The notes under the pieces were generated by a model. That model was not told the DNA's origin. It searched no databases and saw nothing but the letters and a program-made list of their open reading frames with translations. A DNA stretch of 64,000 nucleotides, from NCBI GenBank assembly GCA_027729635.1, contig JAQCEM010000001.1, positions 1 to 64,000 of the forward strand, given 5' to 3'. Below are positions 7,061-16,271 of this stretch, piece by piece. This stretch comes from Casp-actino8 sp001510335. GTDB taxonomy: Bacteria > Actinomycetota > Acidimicrobiia > Acidimicrobiales > Ilumatobacteraceae. The translations under genes were made by a program, and so were the position numbers. Every line of letters begins with the position of its first letter. Positions within the stretch are counted from its first letter, which is position 1.

Positions 7061-9643
7061 GTGACATCATCCCAAATTGAATCGCCTGTTGACCGCTCGC
7101 ACCTTGACCCATATCGCCTCCCCCGCCACGTACTTCCCACCCGCTACGACCTCACGCTCGAACCCCATCTGGCTGATTCGTCATTTGCTGGCCAAGCTGT
7201 CATCACCGCCCAGGTTCTGGCAGCGACACGACTTATCGTTCTGAACGCAATCGAACTTGACATCACATCCGTATTCGTCGACGGCCAACCTGCTCCGTTC
7301 AGTCTTGACATCGAATCAGAGCGACTTTTCATCGGACTAATCGAAGAGGTCCAACCCGGAATCGCGATGATTGACATTGTCTTCGCAGGCATTCTCAATG
7401 ACAAACTTCGCGGGTTTTATCGCAGCACCTACGTCGATGAAAATGGTGAGCAACAAGTCGTCGCAACCACCCAGATGCAATCAACTGATTGTCGTCGGGC
7501 CTTTCCGTGTTTTGATGAACCTGACTTCAAGGCAGTCTTTGCAACAACCCTCATCGCTGCGCCCGATCATCTCGCAATCAGTAATGGTCCCGAAGTTTCA
7601 CGTTCGGTGATAGCGCGCGAACAAGGTGACAAAGTCGCCGTCAAGTTCGCCGACACCATGCCTATGAGCACCTACCTGGTCGCATTCGTGGTCGGCAAGC
7701 TTGAAGCAACCGATCCCGTTGATGTTGATGGAGTTCCGCTCCGAATTGTTCATACCCCGGGCAAGGGCCATCTCACCGAATTCGGTCTAGACGTTGGCGC
7801 AAAGAGCCTGCGTTGGTTTGTGAACTATTACGGGATCCCCTACCCTGACGCCAAAATTGACATGATCGCCCTGCCCGATTTTGCTGCAGGAGCAATGGAG
7901 AACGTCGGATGTATTACTTATCGCGAAAGCCTGCTGTTAGTAGACCCAGCGACGAGCACCCAGGCTGACCAGCAAAATGTAGCCGATGTGGTGAGCCATG
8001 AACTTGCCCATATGTGGTTTGGCGACCTTGTCACAATGAAATGGTGGAACGGCATTTGGCTGAATGAAGCCTTTGCAACTTTCATGGAAGTAGCCGCTGT
8101 CGATTCTTTCCGACCGGAATGGAAGCGATGGACGAGTTTTTCCCTCGAGCGTTCCGCTGCGTTTGAAGTCGACTCTCTGATCAACACGCGTTCTGTTGAG
8201 TTCGAAGTTCGATCACCCCAAGATTGTGAAGGAATGTTTGACGTTCTCACCTATCAAAAGGGTGGCTCTCTCTTGCGAATGCTCGAGCAATATCTCGGAA
8301 CCGAACGATTTCGTGATGGAATTCGTCTGTACTTGAACATCCATTCATACGGAAATACTGAAACTTCCGATTTATGGGACGCTATCGAAACTGCGGTGTC
8401 ACGCGATGGTGGAGAACCAGTTCGTGAGTTAATGGATTCCTGGATTTGGCAACCTGGCTATCCCCTCATCACGGCAGGTCTTGATGCGACGAAAACGAAA
8501 CTGATTCTCCAGCAGCAACGCTTCTCATTTACCTCTGAGTTACTGACTGAGACGCAACATTGGCTCGTCCCAGTTCATATTCGCATGAATGGGTCAGATA
8601 CCAAATACTTACTATCTGATCAACCACTCGAGATTTCAATCAATAACTCAAACGAAGCAATAGTCGTCAATGCTGGTGGTTACGGTTACTACCGCGTTGC
8701 CTATTCCCCCGAACTACTCACACGACTTCAAGGGCCAGAATTAGCCAAGCTTGCAGTCATTGAGCGCTACAGCATCGTCGACGACGCATGGAACGCCGTT
8801 GTCGCTGGACGCCTGGCCGCAATTGACTTCGTGTCGTTCGTGAGCGGATTCACTCATGAGCGCGACCTTGCAGTTTGGCAAGCCATCGCGATCGGGCTTC
8901 GCGGTTGCGGCCGTCTCTTGAACGAATCAAACTACCCGAAACTCCAACAGAGAATTCGTGCGTTGATCGCTCCAGTCGTCGCCGAACTGGGATGGCAGAC
9001 ACAACCCGGCGAAGACGATCTTCGGGCCAAACTGCGCGGGATCCTTGTCGTGTTATTGGCGGTCAATGGCAACGACACCGATGCTCAGAAAAAATGCCAA
9101 GAACTACTTGAGCAACACGACGCACAAGCCAATTCAGTACATCCAGAACTAGTCGCGGCAGCAACTACAGTCGTCGCATCAACGAGTGGCGAAGGTCCTT
9201 ACGAGTATTTCCTTGACAAATTCCGCACGACCGCGAACCCGCAAGACCAGTTGCGTTATCTCTATGCACTGACCGATTTCGATAGCCCCGAACTCGTACA
9301 GCGAACATGCAACTTCGCAGTTGCAGGCGAAGTGAAAAGCCAGAACGCCCCATTCGTCTTGGCTCGCTGCGTTGCCCTTCGAGAAAATGGCGTTCTTGCA
9401 TGGAACTTCATTCGCAACTATTGGGACCAGGCTCAAGTGAAATTCCCAACGAACACGATTGTTCGGATGGTTGATCCCGTCAAATTCCTCAACACTCCAG
9501 AATTAGAAGCAGACGTTCAAGCATTTTTTGCTGAACATAACATTCCACAAGCTGCCAAAACTTTGCAACAGGTCCTTGAACGTCAACGCGTCAATACTGC
9601 GTTGCGTTCTCGCGAAGAAAGCCGTCTTAGCGCGGCACTGTAA
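7061..9643 (+). CDS. pepN: M1-family aminopeptidase N
   Basis: Zinc aminopeptidase of 860 residues, the usual length for actinobacterial PepN. It removes N-terminal amino acids from peptides, mostly in the cytoplasm. The exopeptidase motif GAMEN is at residues 277-281, the zinc motif HELAH at 313-317 and the third zinc ligand Glu336 (HExxH-x18-E). The catalytic domain is followed by a long helical ERAP1-like C-terminal domain that ends near residue 845. No signal peptide. Start codon GTG is supported by TACGCT 6 nt upstream. It stands alone: divergent from the kinase operon and separated from the thiolase by 190 bp in which I see no gene. Confidence 0.95.
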   Translation: MTSSQIESPVDRSHLDPYRLPRHVLPTRYDLTLEPHLADSSFAGQAVITAQVLAATRLIVLNAIELDITSVFVDGQPAPFSLDIESERLFIGLIEEVQPGIAMIDIVFAGILNDKLRGFYRSTYVDENGEQQVVATTQMQSTDCRRAFPCFDEPDFKAVFATTLIAAPDHLAISNGPEVSRSVIAREQGDKVAVKFADTMPMSTYLVAFVVGKLEATDPVDVDGVPLRIVHTPGKGHLTEFGLDVGAKSLRWFVNYYGIPYPDAKIDMIALPDFAAGAMENVGCITYRESLLLVDPATSTQADQQNVADVVSHELAHMWFGDLVTMKWWNGIWLNEAFATFMEVAAVDSFRPEWKRWTSFSLERSAAFEVDSLINTRSVEFEVRSPQDCEGMFDVLTYQKGGSLLRMLEQYLGTERFRDGIRLYLNIHSYGNTETSDLWDAIETAVSRDGGEPVRELMDSWIWQPGYPLITAGLDATKTKLILQQQRFSFTSELLTETQHWLVPVHIRMNGSDTKYLLSDQPLEISINNSNEAIVVNAGGYGYYRVAYSPELLTRLQGPELAKLAVIERYSIVDDAWNAVVAGRLAAIDFVSFVSGFTHERDLAVWQAIAIGLRGCGRLLNESNYPKLQQRIRALIAPVVAELGWQTQPGEDDLRAKLRGILVVLLAVNGNDTDAQKKCQELLEQHDAQANSVHPELVAAATTVVASTSGEGPYEYFLDKFRTTANPQDQLRYLYALTDFDSPELVQRTCNFAVAGEVKSQNAPFVLARCVALRENGVLAWNFIRNYWDQAQVKFPTNTIVRMVDPVKFLNTPELEADVQAFFAEHNIPQAAKTLQQVLERQRVNTALRSREESRLSAAL

Positions 9644-9833
9644 AGCGGGACCATATGGGCGAACACCCCTTGCGACGTAACCTTCCAAACGTCGCCGACT
9701 GTTTGCTGGATTAAGGATCTGGGGCAGCAGGAGCCCGAGTTCTAGCATGTTGCGTTACTCGGTCGACCTCGTCGCCGACTACGGTCAATAGCGTGATCGT
9801 GCGGTATCCCCGCCTTCCTAAAGGAGTTACGCC

Positions 9834-11063
9834 ATGGCCGAAGCTTGGATTATTGACGGAGTACGCAGCCCACGTGGTCGCGGCAAATCAACTGGTTCGT
9901 TACACCACATCCATCCACAAGAACTACTTGCTCAAGTTTTGAACGCTTTGCAGAAGCGCGTCGGCTTTGACACATCCGATGTCGATGACGTCATTGTTGG
10001 CAATGGCAACAGCGTAGGTGACCACGGTGCATGCATCGGCCGCATGGCAGTACTGGCTGCTGGTTGGCCAGTCACAGCACCAGGCGTCACCATTAACCGC
10101 TTCTGTGGTTCAGGCCAGCAGGCCGTCACCTGGGCCGCCATGGGTGTTCAAGCGGGCCACCAAGATCTCGTCATTGCTGGTGGCGTTGAATCAATGTCGC
10201 GTTGGCCAGCACCAGAAGGTGCACCCGACTTCACATCAGGTAACGCCGCACTGCGCGAAATGTTCCCGATGGTTCCGCAGGGAATTTCTGCTGACCTCAT
10301 TGCCACCATCGGTGGATTCACTCGTGAAGATGTTGATGCATTCGCATTGGCAAGTCAGCAGCGTGCGGCCATCGCTCAAGCTGAAGGTCGATTTGATCGC
10401 AGCGTTGTTCCGATCTTGAATCCTGATGGCACTGTTGCGCTTGCTAAAGACGAGCACTTGCGCCCCGACACAACGATGGAATCGCTCGCTGGTTTGTCGG
10501 CATCATTTGCTCGACTCGGTGCTCATCAATTCAAAGAATTCGACCGCACATTTGATGAAATGTGCAAGCAGGTGTACCCAGAAATTTCAGGCGTCGACCA
10601 TGTTCACCATGCTGGAAACTCATCAGGTGTTGTCGATGGCGCTGGCGTCATCATGATCGCCAGTCCCGAATATGCCAAGGCTCACGGTCTCAAGCCCCGT
10701 GCCCGCATCGTGATGTCGTCGGTTGCTGGCGCTGAACCCGTCATCATGCTCACTGCCCCAGCGCCTGCTTCAAAGAAGTGTCTCGACCGAGCCAGAATGA
10801 CGACCAAGGACATCGACCTTTGGGAAATCAACGAAGCTTTCGCGGCGATTCCGTTACGTGCAATGCGCGAACTCGGAATCACCAACGAGAACGTGAATGT
10901 CAACGGCGGAGCAATTGCCCTTGGTCACCCCATTGGTGGCAGTGGACCGATGCTCATGCAGACCGCTCTCGACGAACTCGAGCGTCAAGACAAGCAGACG
11001 GCACTCATCACGATGTGCACCGGTGGCGGAATGGGTACCGCAACCATTATCGAACGTATGTGA
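9834..11063 (+). CDS. Thiolase (acetyl-CoA C-acyltransferase)
   Basis: Thiolase-superfamily enzyme of 409 residues. It cleaves 3-ketoacyl-CoA with CoA or runs the reverse condensation. The nucleophilic Cys is Cys91 in RFCGSGQQA; the active-site His is in GHPIGGSG, and the C-terminal CTGGGMGTA carries the acid/base Cys. An intact FADA/AtoB-type tail IIERM ends the protein. It has one of the window's best ribosome sites (AAAGGAGT, 8 nt before ATG), unlike the leaderless genes around it, which suggests a real 5' untranslated region. Its 3' end faces an acyl-CoA dehydrogenase and both share a hairpin. Together with the next genes it looks like fatty-acid or steroid side-chain beta-oxidation. Confidence 0.93.
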   Translation: MAEAWIIDGVRSPRGRGKSTGSLHHIHPQELLAQVLNALQKRVGFDTSDVDDVIVGNGNSVGDHGACIGRMAVLAAGWPVTAPGVTINRFCGSGQQAVTWAAMGVQAGHQDLVIAGGVESMSRWPAPEGAPDFTSGNAALREMFPMVPQGISADLIATIGGFTREDVDAFALASQQRAAIAQAEGRFDRSVVPILNPDGTVALAKDEHLRPDTTMESLAGLSASFARLGAHQFKEFDRTFDEMCKQVYPEISGVDHVHHAGNSSGVVDGAGVIMIASPEYAKAHGLKPRARIVMSSVAGAEPVIMLTAPAPASKKCLDRARMTTKDIDLWEINEAFAAIPLRAMRELGITNENVNVNGGAIALGHPIGGSGPMLMQTALDELERQDKQTALITMCTGGGMGTATIIERM

Positions 11064-11065
11064 TG

Positions 11066-11100
11066 TTGGTTTGCTGCGACTTATTCTCGCGGCAAACCAA
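11066..11100. terminator. Bidirectional hairpin overlapping acyl-CoA dehydrogenase 3' end
   Basis: Inverted repeat TTGGTTTGCTGCG / CGCGGCAAACCAA, 13 bp with one G-U wobble and a 9-nt loop. It begins 2 nt after the thiolase stop and its right arm is the last codons of the convergent acyl-CoA dehydrogenase (encoding GLPRE). A terminator that doubles as coding sequence is the simplest reading. No U-tract. Confidence 0.55.
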
Positions 11101-12250
11101 GAACTCGTTCACCAACAATGTTGCGTTGAATTTCGGTTGAACCTGCATAAATCGTGTGGGACCTGCTGAATAAGAACGTGTGTTGAAAATCGTGCTCAAG
11201 TGAGCCCTCATCATGCATGACTAATGCGTCTGCACCCAGCAAATCTGCTTCCAGTTCGCCGAGTCGCTGATGCCACTTTGACCAAAACAATTTACCGATT
11301 GATCCCTCGGGGCCAGGCTGACCACCTTTAATGAAACGCGTGACATTTCGCAAACCTGACCACCGCATAATTTCAAGTTCACCATAGGCGCGCGCCAAAC
11401 GTTGCCGAATTTCTCGGTCTTCATCAAGACCCTTATTTTGAGCAAGCGCACGAACATTGGCGAACTCTTTCGCGAATCGCAATTGCTGCGCCATGAATGC
11501 GGTTCCACGTTCAAAGCCCAAAGTTCCCATTGCAGTTTTCCAACCATTGCCCCGTCCGCCAACCACCATGTCGGCAGAAGTTAGAGCGCCATCAAAGAAC
11601 ACTTCACAAAAGTGATCATTCCCTGAAAGGTCTTTGAGGGGACGCACTTCAACGCCTGGTTGATCAATGGGTACCAGTAAATACGACAAAGCCTTATGGG
11701 CTTTCTCTTCAAGTTCGGTGCGACACAACACAAAAATCCATTGCGCGAATTGGGCTTGACTCGTCCAAACTTTTTGACCATCAATACGCCAAGTGTCTCC
11801 GTCAAGCACAGCAGTGGTTCGAACTCCAGCAAGATCTGAGCCTGCGCCGGGCTCGCTAAAGCCCTGACACCAATACTCTTCGCCTTTCAAGATCGGTGGC
11901 AAAAAGCGTTGCTGTTGTTCGGGCGAACCAAAAGTGATCAGCGTTGGTCCAAGCAAACCTTCGCCGAAGAAACCGGCGCGTTGCGGACCATTGGCCAAGG
12001 TGTATTCCTGAGCGAAGACCAATTCATCTGAGACCGACACCTCGCGGCCACCAAAACCTTTGGGCCACGTGAGTCCAAGCCAGCCGGCGCGACCGAGTTC
12101 CTGCTCCCAAGACACGCGAACATGCCAGTCGTGAGCACCCATCTCGGCTGAAGTTCCTAATTTGCGGTAGTCGCCTACCAGCTTCTCGTTGAGCCACGAG
12201 CGCACTTCGTGGCGAAAGCTCGTGGCTTCATCTGACTCAGAAAAATCCAT
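11081..12250 (-). CDS. Acyl-CoA dehydrogenase
   Basis: Acyl-CoA dehydrogenase family flavoprotein, 389 residues. Recognisable parts: an N-terminal helical domain, the FAD/substrate segment GFSEPGAGSDLAG around residues 128-140, the beta-domain KVWTSQAQFAQW, and the C-terminal signature YAGSTEIQRNIVGERVLG. It oxidises an acyl-CoA to the 2-enoyl-CoA with FAD, passing electrons to ETF. The sequence style (MDFSESDEATSFRHEV start, IIxxR tail) is that of the FadE-type enzymes abundant in Actinobacteria; chain length or sterol preference cannot be read. Convergent with the thiolase, divergent from an SDR whose start lies 64 bp away. Confidence 0.92.
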   Translation of the reverse strand: MDFSESDEATSFRHEVRSWLNEKLVGDYRKLGTSAEMGAHDWHVRVSWEQELGRAGWLGLTWPKGFGGREVSVSDELVFAQEYTLANGPQRAGFFGEGLLGPTLITFGSPEQQQRFLPPILKGEEYWCQGFSEPGAGSDLAGVRTTAVLDGDTWRIDGQKVWTSQAQFAQWIFVLCRTELEEKAHKALSYLLVPIDQPGVEVRPLKDLSGNDHFCEVFFDGALTSADMVVGGRGNGWKTAMGTLGFERGTAFMAQQLRFAKEFANVRALAQNKGLDEDREIRQRLARAYGELEIMRWSGLRNVTRFIKGGQPGPEGSIGKLFWSKWHQRLGELEADLLGADALVMHDEGSLEHDFQHTFLFSRSHTIYAGSTEIQRNIVGERVLGLPRE

Positions 12251-12314
12251 TCATATAGTTTCACCCGATTCGCACCTCTCGGCGTAATCGGCGCCCCCGA
12301 CATAAGGTCTTTTT

Positions 12315-13115
12315 ATGGTCACTCCTCCCCAACCCTCAGTAAACCCAGCACAGTTATTTGATCTCACGGGTCGCACGGCCCTCATTACTGGTGGAAGCCG
12401 AGGCTTAGGCAGAGAAATGGCTTTGGCATTCGCTCATCAAGGTGCCGACATCATGATCGCGAGTCGATCCATTGAGTCTTGCAAAGAAACTGCCGCTGAA
12501 GTTCGACGCGAGACCGGACGCAACTGTGTGCCTTATGCGTGTCACATCGGACGTTGGGATGAACTTGAAGGCCTCGCTGATGCAGCTTGGAATGAATTTG
12601 GTGGCGTTGACATTTTGGTCAACAATGCCGGCAAGTCGCCGTTGTACGACAACATCACCAACGTCAACGAGCAGATGTGGGACTCAGTCATTGGCTTGAA
12701 TCTCAAGGGACCATTTCGACTGTCGGCTTTACTTGGCTCGCGGATGAGTGAGCGCGCCAAAGAAACTGGCCGCGCTGGTTCAATCATCAACATTTCAAGT
12801 ATCGCCGCCATTCACCCGACCCCAGATGTGATTCCCTACACAGCCGCCAAGGCTGGACTGAACGCAATGACGATCGGCTTTGCGCAAACCTTCGGACCTC
12901 ATGTTCGCGTCAATTGCATCATGCCAGGTTCATTTCGCACCGATATCAGCAAGGCCTGGAACTGGGACATGGTTGACCAAATGATGAAGCGCGTTGCGCT
13001 CAAACGCGTCGGCGAACCCCACGAAATTGTTGGCGCTGCCTTATTCTTGGCTAGCGATGCGAGCACCTACACCACCGGAGCGGTTTTCACTGTTGACGGT
13101 GGCGTTCCAACCTGA
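12315..13115 (+). CDS. SDR-family oxidoreductase
   Basis: Classical SDR, 266 residues. Cofactor motif TGGSRGLG at residues 25-32, NNAG in ILVNNAGKS, catalytic Ser in INISSIAA, YTAAK active site, and the C-terminal TTGAVFTVDGG common to FabG-like enzymes. It most likely oxidises or reduces a hydroxyl/keto group on an acyl-CoA or similar substrate; the specific substrate is unknown. The first 15 residues (TPPQPSVNPAQLFDL) are a typical extension of this subfamily. TAAGGT 6 nt before the ATG marks a leaderless start. It heads a run of four co-directional genes to 14988. Confidence 0.88.
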   Translation: MVTPPQPSVNPAQLFDLTGRTALITGGSRGLGREMALAFAHQGADIMIASRSIESCKETAAEVRRETGRNCVPYACHIGRWDELEGLADAAWNEFGGVDILVNNAGKSPLYDNITNVNEQMWDSVIGLNLKGPFRLSALLGSRMSERAKETGRAGSIINISSIAAIHPTPDVIPYTAAKAGLNAMTIGFAQTFGPHVRVNCIMPGSFRTDISKAWNWDMVDQMMKRVALKRVGEPHEIVGAALFLASDASTYTTGAVFTVDGGVPT

Positions 13116-13146
13116 TCACATCTTTCGTTCTTGAAAGGACACCACA

Positions 13147-13530
13147 ATGGCTTTAACAAATGAACAAAAGCTCGAACACCACAGCAAATTTGCTGCTGCC
13201 ACAAATGCAGGACAACCTGACATCACCATGTCGATGTGCGTTGAAGGTGCTTTGGTATGGCACAACTTTGATGACAAAAGCGTGCCGTATGCGAGCACCG
13301 GCAAAACCTTGACGCGGATGCACGCAATCATCCCGAACCTTCGTTGGGAAACTCGAGCAGTTGCCGCCACCAGCACCGGCTGGATGTGGCAGGCCGCCAT
13401 TCGCGGAACCGCTCCCGGCGGAGAAATCTGCGCTCATTCGGTCATGATCGTCACGCTGAACGATGAAGGTCTCATCACTCAACTCGATGAATACATCGAC
13501 CCATCGCAATTATCTGCGTTACGGGGCTGA
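13147..13530 (+). CDS. SnoaL/NTF2-like protein
   Basis: 127 residues with the cone-shaped NTF2-like fold pattern of SnoaL-type proteins: N-terminal helix, then strand-rich part with HNFDDKSVPYAST, and a C-terminal VTLNDEGLITQLDEYID strand pair. These proteins are ketosteroid-isomerase-like; some are enzymes, others only bind ligand. The small size and position between two SDRs suggest a part in the same lipid or steroid pathway, but that is inferred. A clear ribosome site (GAAAGGAC) precedes the ATG and the gap to the upstream SDR is 31 bp, so it is probably co-transcribed with it. Confidence 0.78.
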   Translation: MALTNEQKLEHHSKFAAATNAGQPDITMSMCVEGALVWHNFDDKSVPYASTGKTLTRMHAIIPNLRWETRAVAATSTGWMWQAAIRGTAPGGEICAHSVMIVTLNDEGLITQLDEYIDPSQLSALRG

Positions 13531-13584
13531 CTTCTCGCTGATTCGACTGCGTTCAACCCACGCTTGAACGCCTAAAGTCAAGAC

Positions 13585-14481
13585 ATGTCGAATCATAAAA
13601 TGGTTGAAGGTCGGGTCTGCATCGTTACTGGTGCCGGACGAGGAATCGGTCGCGAGTACGCACTCATGCTTGGTGCACACGGCGGCCTCGTCGTGGTTAA
13701 CGACCTCGGTGCATCGCGCGACGGAAGCGGTGGCGACTCTGGTCCCGCCCAAGACGTGGCGAATGAAATCAAGGCCGCTGGCGGACAAGCCGTCGCAAAC
13801 ACCGACGACATCAGTTCGTATGCCGGCGCGAAGAGCATCGTTGATCAAGCAATTGACACTTTCGGTGGTCTTGACGTCGTGGTCAACAATGCCGGAATTC
13901 TGCGTGACCGCATGTTGTTCTCAATGGCCGAAGAAGAATGGGACTCGGTCATCAAAGTTCACCTCAAGGGAACTTTCGGCACCAGCCGATTTGCGGCCGA
14001 ATACTGGCGTAACCGTTCAAAAGACGGCAAGACCAATGACGCTCGCATCATCAACACTTCTTCAGTTGCTGGTTTGTACGCCAACCCTGGACAGGCCAAC
14101 TACGGGGCTGCCAAGGCAGGTATTGCAGCATTCACACAGATCGCCGCACAAGAGCTCAGCCGCTACGGAGTCACGGCAAACGCCATTGCTCCTGGCGCCC
14201 TCACGCGTCTAACAGAAGACCTCAATTTGCCCGATGAAATGCTGGCCAAGTTTGATCCACGTTGGGTGGCCCCCATCGTTACGTGGTTGGCCTCGCCATT
14301 GTCGAAAGACGTGACTGGCCAAGTCATCGAATCGAACGGCATGTTCTTGGCAATTGCCGAAAGCTGGCAGCGTGGTCCAACGCTCACGACTCCCCCAGCC
14401 GAAGCCGAAGACGTTGATGCAGCAATTCGTCCATTGTTGGCCGCAGCCCGTCCGCGCACCACGATGGCCGACATCAACTAA
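13585..14481 (+). CDS. SDR-family 3-hydroxyacyl-CoA dehydrogenase-like enzyme
   Basis: 298-residue SDR. TGAGRGIG at residues 14-21, a beta2 end VVNDLGASRDGSGG, NNAG in VVNNAGILRD, catalytic SSVAGLY and YGAAK. The NDLG-x-GSGGD loop and the long segment before NNAG are the mark of the SDR half of peroxisomal multifunctional enzyme type 2 (HSD17B4-like), which oxidises 3-hydroxyacyl-CoA. That fits a beta-oxidation cluster with the thiolase and acyl-CoA dehydrogenase nearby. TAAAGT 6 nt before ATG gives it its own leaderless start. The next gene begins 6 nt after its stop. Confidence 0.87.
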   Translation: MSNHKMVEGRVCIVTGAGRGIGREYALMLGAHGGLVVVNDLGASRDGSGGDSGPAQDVANEIKAAGGQAVANTDDISSYAGAKSIVDQAIDTFGGLDVVVNNAGILRDRMLFSMAEEEWDSVIKVHLKGTFGTSRFAAEYWRNRSKDGKTNDARIINTSSVAGLYANPGQANYGAAKAGIAAFTQIAAQELSRYGVTANAIAPGALTRLTEDLNLPDEMLAKFDPRWVAPIVTWLASPLSKDVTGQVIESNGMFLAIAESWQRGPTLTTPPAEAEDVDAAIRPLLAAARPRTTMADIN

Positions 14482-14487
14482 ACACTT

Positions 14488-14988
14488 GTGACTTCACTTC
14501 TCGTTATCTGCACCGGCAACGCCGCGCGCTCGGTCATGGCTGGGGCGATCATTAATGATCGTCGGCCCGATCTAGATGTTGTCACTGCAGGCACGCTCAC
14601 TGTCGATGGCCAACCAATCAGTTTTCGAACCCGCGAAGCACTCAAACAAATAGGACTTCAAGCGCAAGGTCACCGCAGTAAACAAATTGAACAACATCAT
14701 GTGGATGCGGCGGACCTCATCATTGCTTTAGCACCCGAGCATGTTGAATGGATTCGTCGCAACTTTCCACACGTTGCACATCGCACATCAACTCTCAAGC
14801 GACTCAGTCGTCATCTAGAACATGATGGTCCATTTGTTGAACGCGTGACTGCGCTCAACTTGGCGGCAATCGAACTTGAACCGTGGGAAGAAGTGGTTGA
14901 TCCAGGTGGTGGCGAGGTTGAAGATTTCATCCAATGCGCCTTTGAAGTTGTCCAATTAATGGATGATGTCATGCCCCGCTTGGGCTGA
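14488..14988 (+). CDS. Low-molecular-weight protein tyrosine phosphatase-like protein
   Basis: 166 residues with the LMW-PTP/arsenate-reductase fold signature at the extreme N-terminus: VICTGNAARS, which contains CX5R (Cys8 to Arg14 of the P-loop). A conserved DPGGG near residue 136 corresponds to the general-acid Asp loop DP. It should dephosphorylate phosphotyrosine or a small phosphoester in the cytoplasm; reduction of arsenate is an alternative in this superfamily, but no arsenic genes are near. GTG start, 6 nt after the SDR stop, implying co-transcription. It ends opposite a CoA-transferase with a hairpin between them. Confidence 0.8.
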   Translation: MTSLLVICTGNAARSVMAGAIINDRRPDLDVVTAGTLTVDGQPISFRTREALKQIGLQAQGHRSKQIEQHHVDAADLIIALAPEHVEWIRRNFPHVAHRTSTLKRLSRHLEHDGPFVERVTALNLAAIELEPWEEVVDPGGGEVEDFIQCAFEVVQLMDDVMPRLG

Positions 14989-14996
14989 GCATCTGG

Positions 14997-15039
14997 TTGG
15001 GCATACAAACCACCGAAAACGGGGTGTTTTCGCGCCCAA
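14997..15039. terminator. Two-tier hairpin between convergent genes
   Basis: Outer arms TTGGGC (14997-15002) / GCCCAA (15034-15039) enclose an inner stem CGAAAAC (15014-15020) / GTTTTCG (15026-15032) with loop GGGGT. It fills the 55-bp gap between convergent stops. The nested design is the same as in the repeated palindromes at 49795 and 59734, though the bases differ. Confidence 0.5.
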
Positions 15040-15043
15040 TGGG

Positions 15044-16261
15044 TTATTCGTCGACGAATGGGGCGGCGATGCCATTCGCGAACAAGGCTTCAATGACCTC
15101 ATCACTGCGACCTAATTCGCGCAGAACTTCAGCCGTGTGTTCGCCCAACTTCGGAGCGATCCAACGGGGTTCGCCCGGAGTTCCATGAAAATCTGCCGGC
15201 GAAGCAATCATGGTTGTCGTGCCGTATTCATCGGGCACTTCAATCAGGCCGCCCGCGTGTTGCAACTGTGGATCAGCCAGAACTTCTTCGGCCGAATTCA
15301 CCGGCGACCAAAACATGTCGGGTTCGGTCGCAAAAATATCGGCCCACTCGTCAAGGGATTTACCTGAGAACGCTTCATCAAGGAGTGCAATCAATTCTTT
15401 GTGGTTAATTGCTCGTTGCAACGGAGTCACAAATCGCGGATCATCAATCCACTCGGGGTGTCCGGCCACGCGCGCCAACGGCGGCCAATGACGTTCACCC
15501 TCAAGACCAACCACCCAAAACCACTTGCCATCGCCAGCCTGATAGTTATTCACCGATGGGTTCATCATTTGCGTACGTTGGCCAATCATCGGATGTTGAC
15601 CCCAGCCCAACATCATGTTGAGATCAAAACCAATCGTGTACACGCCTTGACGCAACAGTGATGACGAAACCATTTGTCCAAGACCCGAACGTTCGCGCTG
15701 ATACAACGCTGCCGAAATCGCACCAGCAAAAGTGACGCCAGTGGTGTGGTCGCCCATTCCACCACGTTGAAAGGGCAAGGCTCCACCTTCGGGCGTAAGC
15801 ATGTGCGCAATTCCTGAACGCGCCCAGAACGCCGCGATGTCATAGCCCGGACGATTTGCATCAAGCCCTTCAAGCCCGTATCCAGTGATTTGTCCGTACA
15901 CCAGACGCGGATTGCGGGCGCTGACAGTGTCGTAATCAAGACCGGCCCGCTTTAATGCATCAACCCGCACGTTGGTCACAAAGACATCGGCTTGATCTAA
16001 CAGTTCGAGGGCAATCTCACGCCCTTCTGGAATTGAAATATCAAGGGCGATTCCGCGCTTATTGCGATTGTCTAATTCAAAGACGGGATTGTTTGGCATA
16101 TCTCCGCCAAACATCCGTTGAAACGTTCTCGCGGGGTCTCCCGACAGTGGTTCAATCTTGATGACATCGGCACCCCAGTCGCCCAAGACACCCGCCGCTG
16201 CAGGGCCAGCGACCCAAACACCTAACTCAACAACCTTGACTCCATGCAAAGGACCAGACAT
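15044..16261 (-). CDS. CaiB/BaiF-family CoA-transferase
   Basis: Family III CoA-transferase, about 405 residues from the chosen start. The N-terminus MSGPLHGVKVVELG and VAGPAAAGVLGDWGADVIKIE are hallmarks; the catalytic Asp should be the one in NRPGYDIAAFW. It swaps CoA between carboxylic acids via an aspartyl-CoA intermediate. The frame is open 25 codons further upstream, but those codons overlap the aminotransferase; ATG 16261 leaves a 10-bp gap, and TAGGGT lies 7 nt before it. Downstream of the aminotransferase and on the same strand, so likely one operon. The substrate (branched-chain, bile-acid-like or other) cannot be read. Confidence 0.9.
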   Translation of the reverse strand: MSGPLHGVKVVELGVWVAGPAAAGVLGDWGADVIKIEPLSGDPARTFQRMFGGDMPNNPVFELDNRNKRGIALDISIPEGREIALELLDQADVFVTNVRVDALKRAGLDYDTVSARNPRLVYGQITGYGLEGLDANRPGYDIAAFWARSGIAHMLTPEGGALPFQRGGMGDHTTGVTFAGAISAALYQRERSGLGQMVSSSLLRQGVYTIGFDLNMMLGWGQHPMIGQRTQMMNPSVNNYQAGDGKWFWVVGLEGERHWPPLARVAGHPEWIDDPRFVTPLQRAINHKELIALLDEAFSGKSLDEWADIFATEPDMFWSPVNSAEEVLADPQLQHAGGLIEVPDEYGTTTMIASPADFHGTPGEPRWIAPKLGEHTAEVLRELGRSDEVIEALFANGIAAPFVDE

Positions 16262-16271
16262 AACAGTGACC

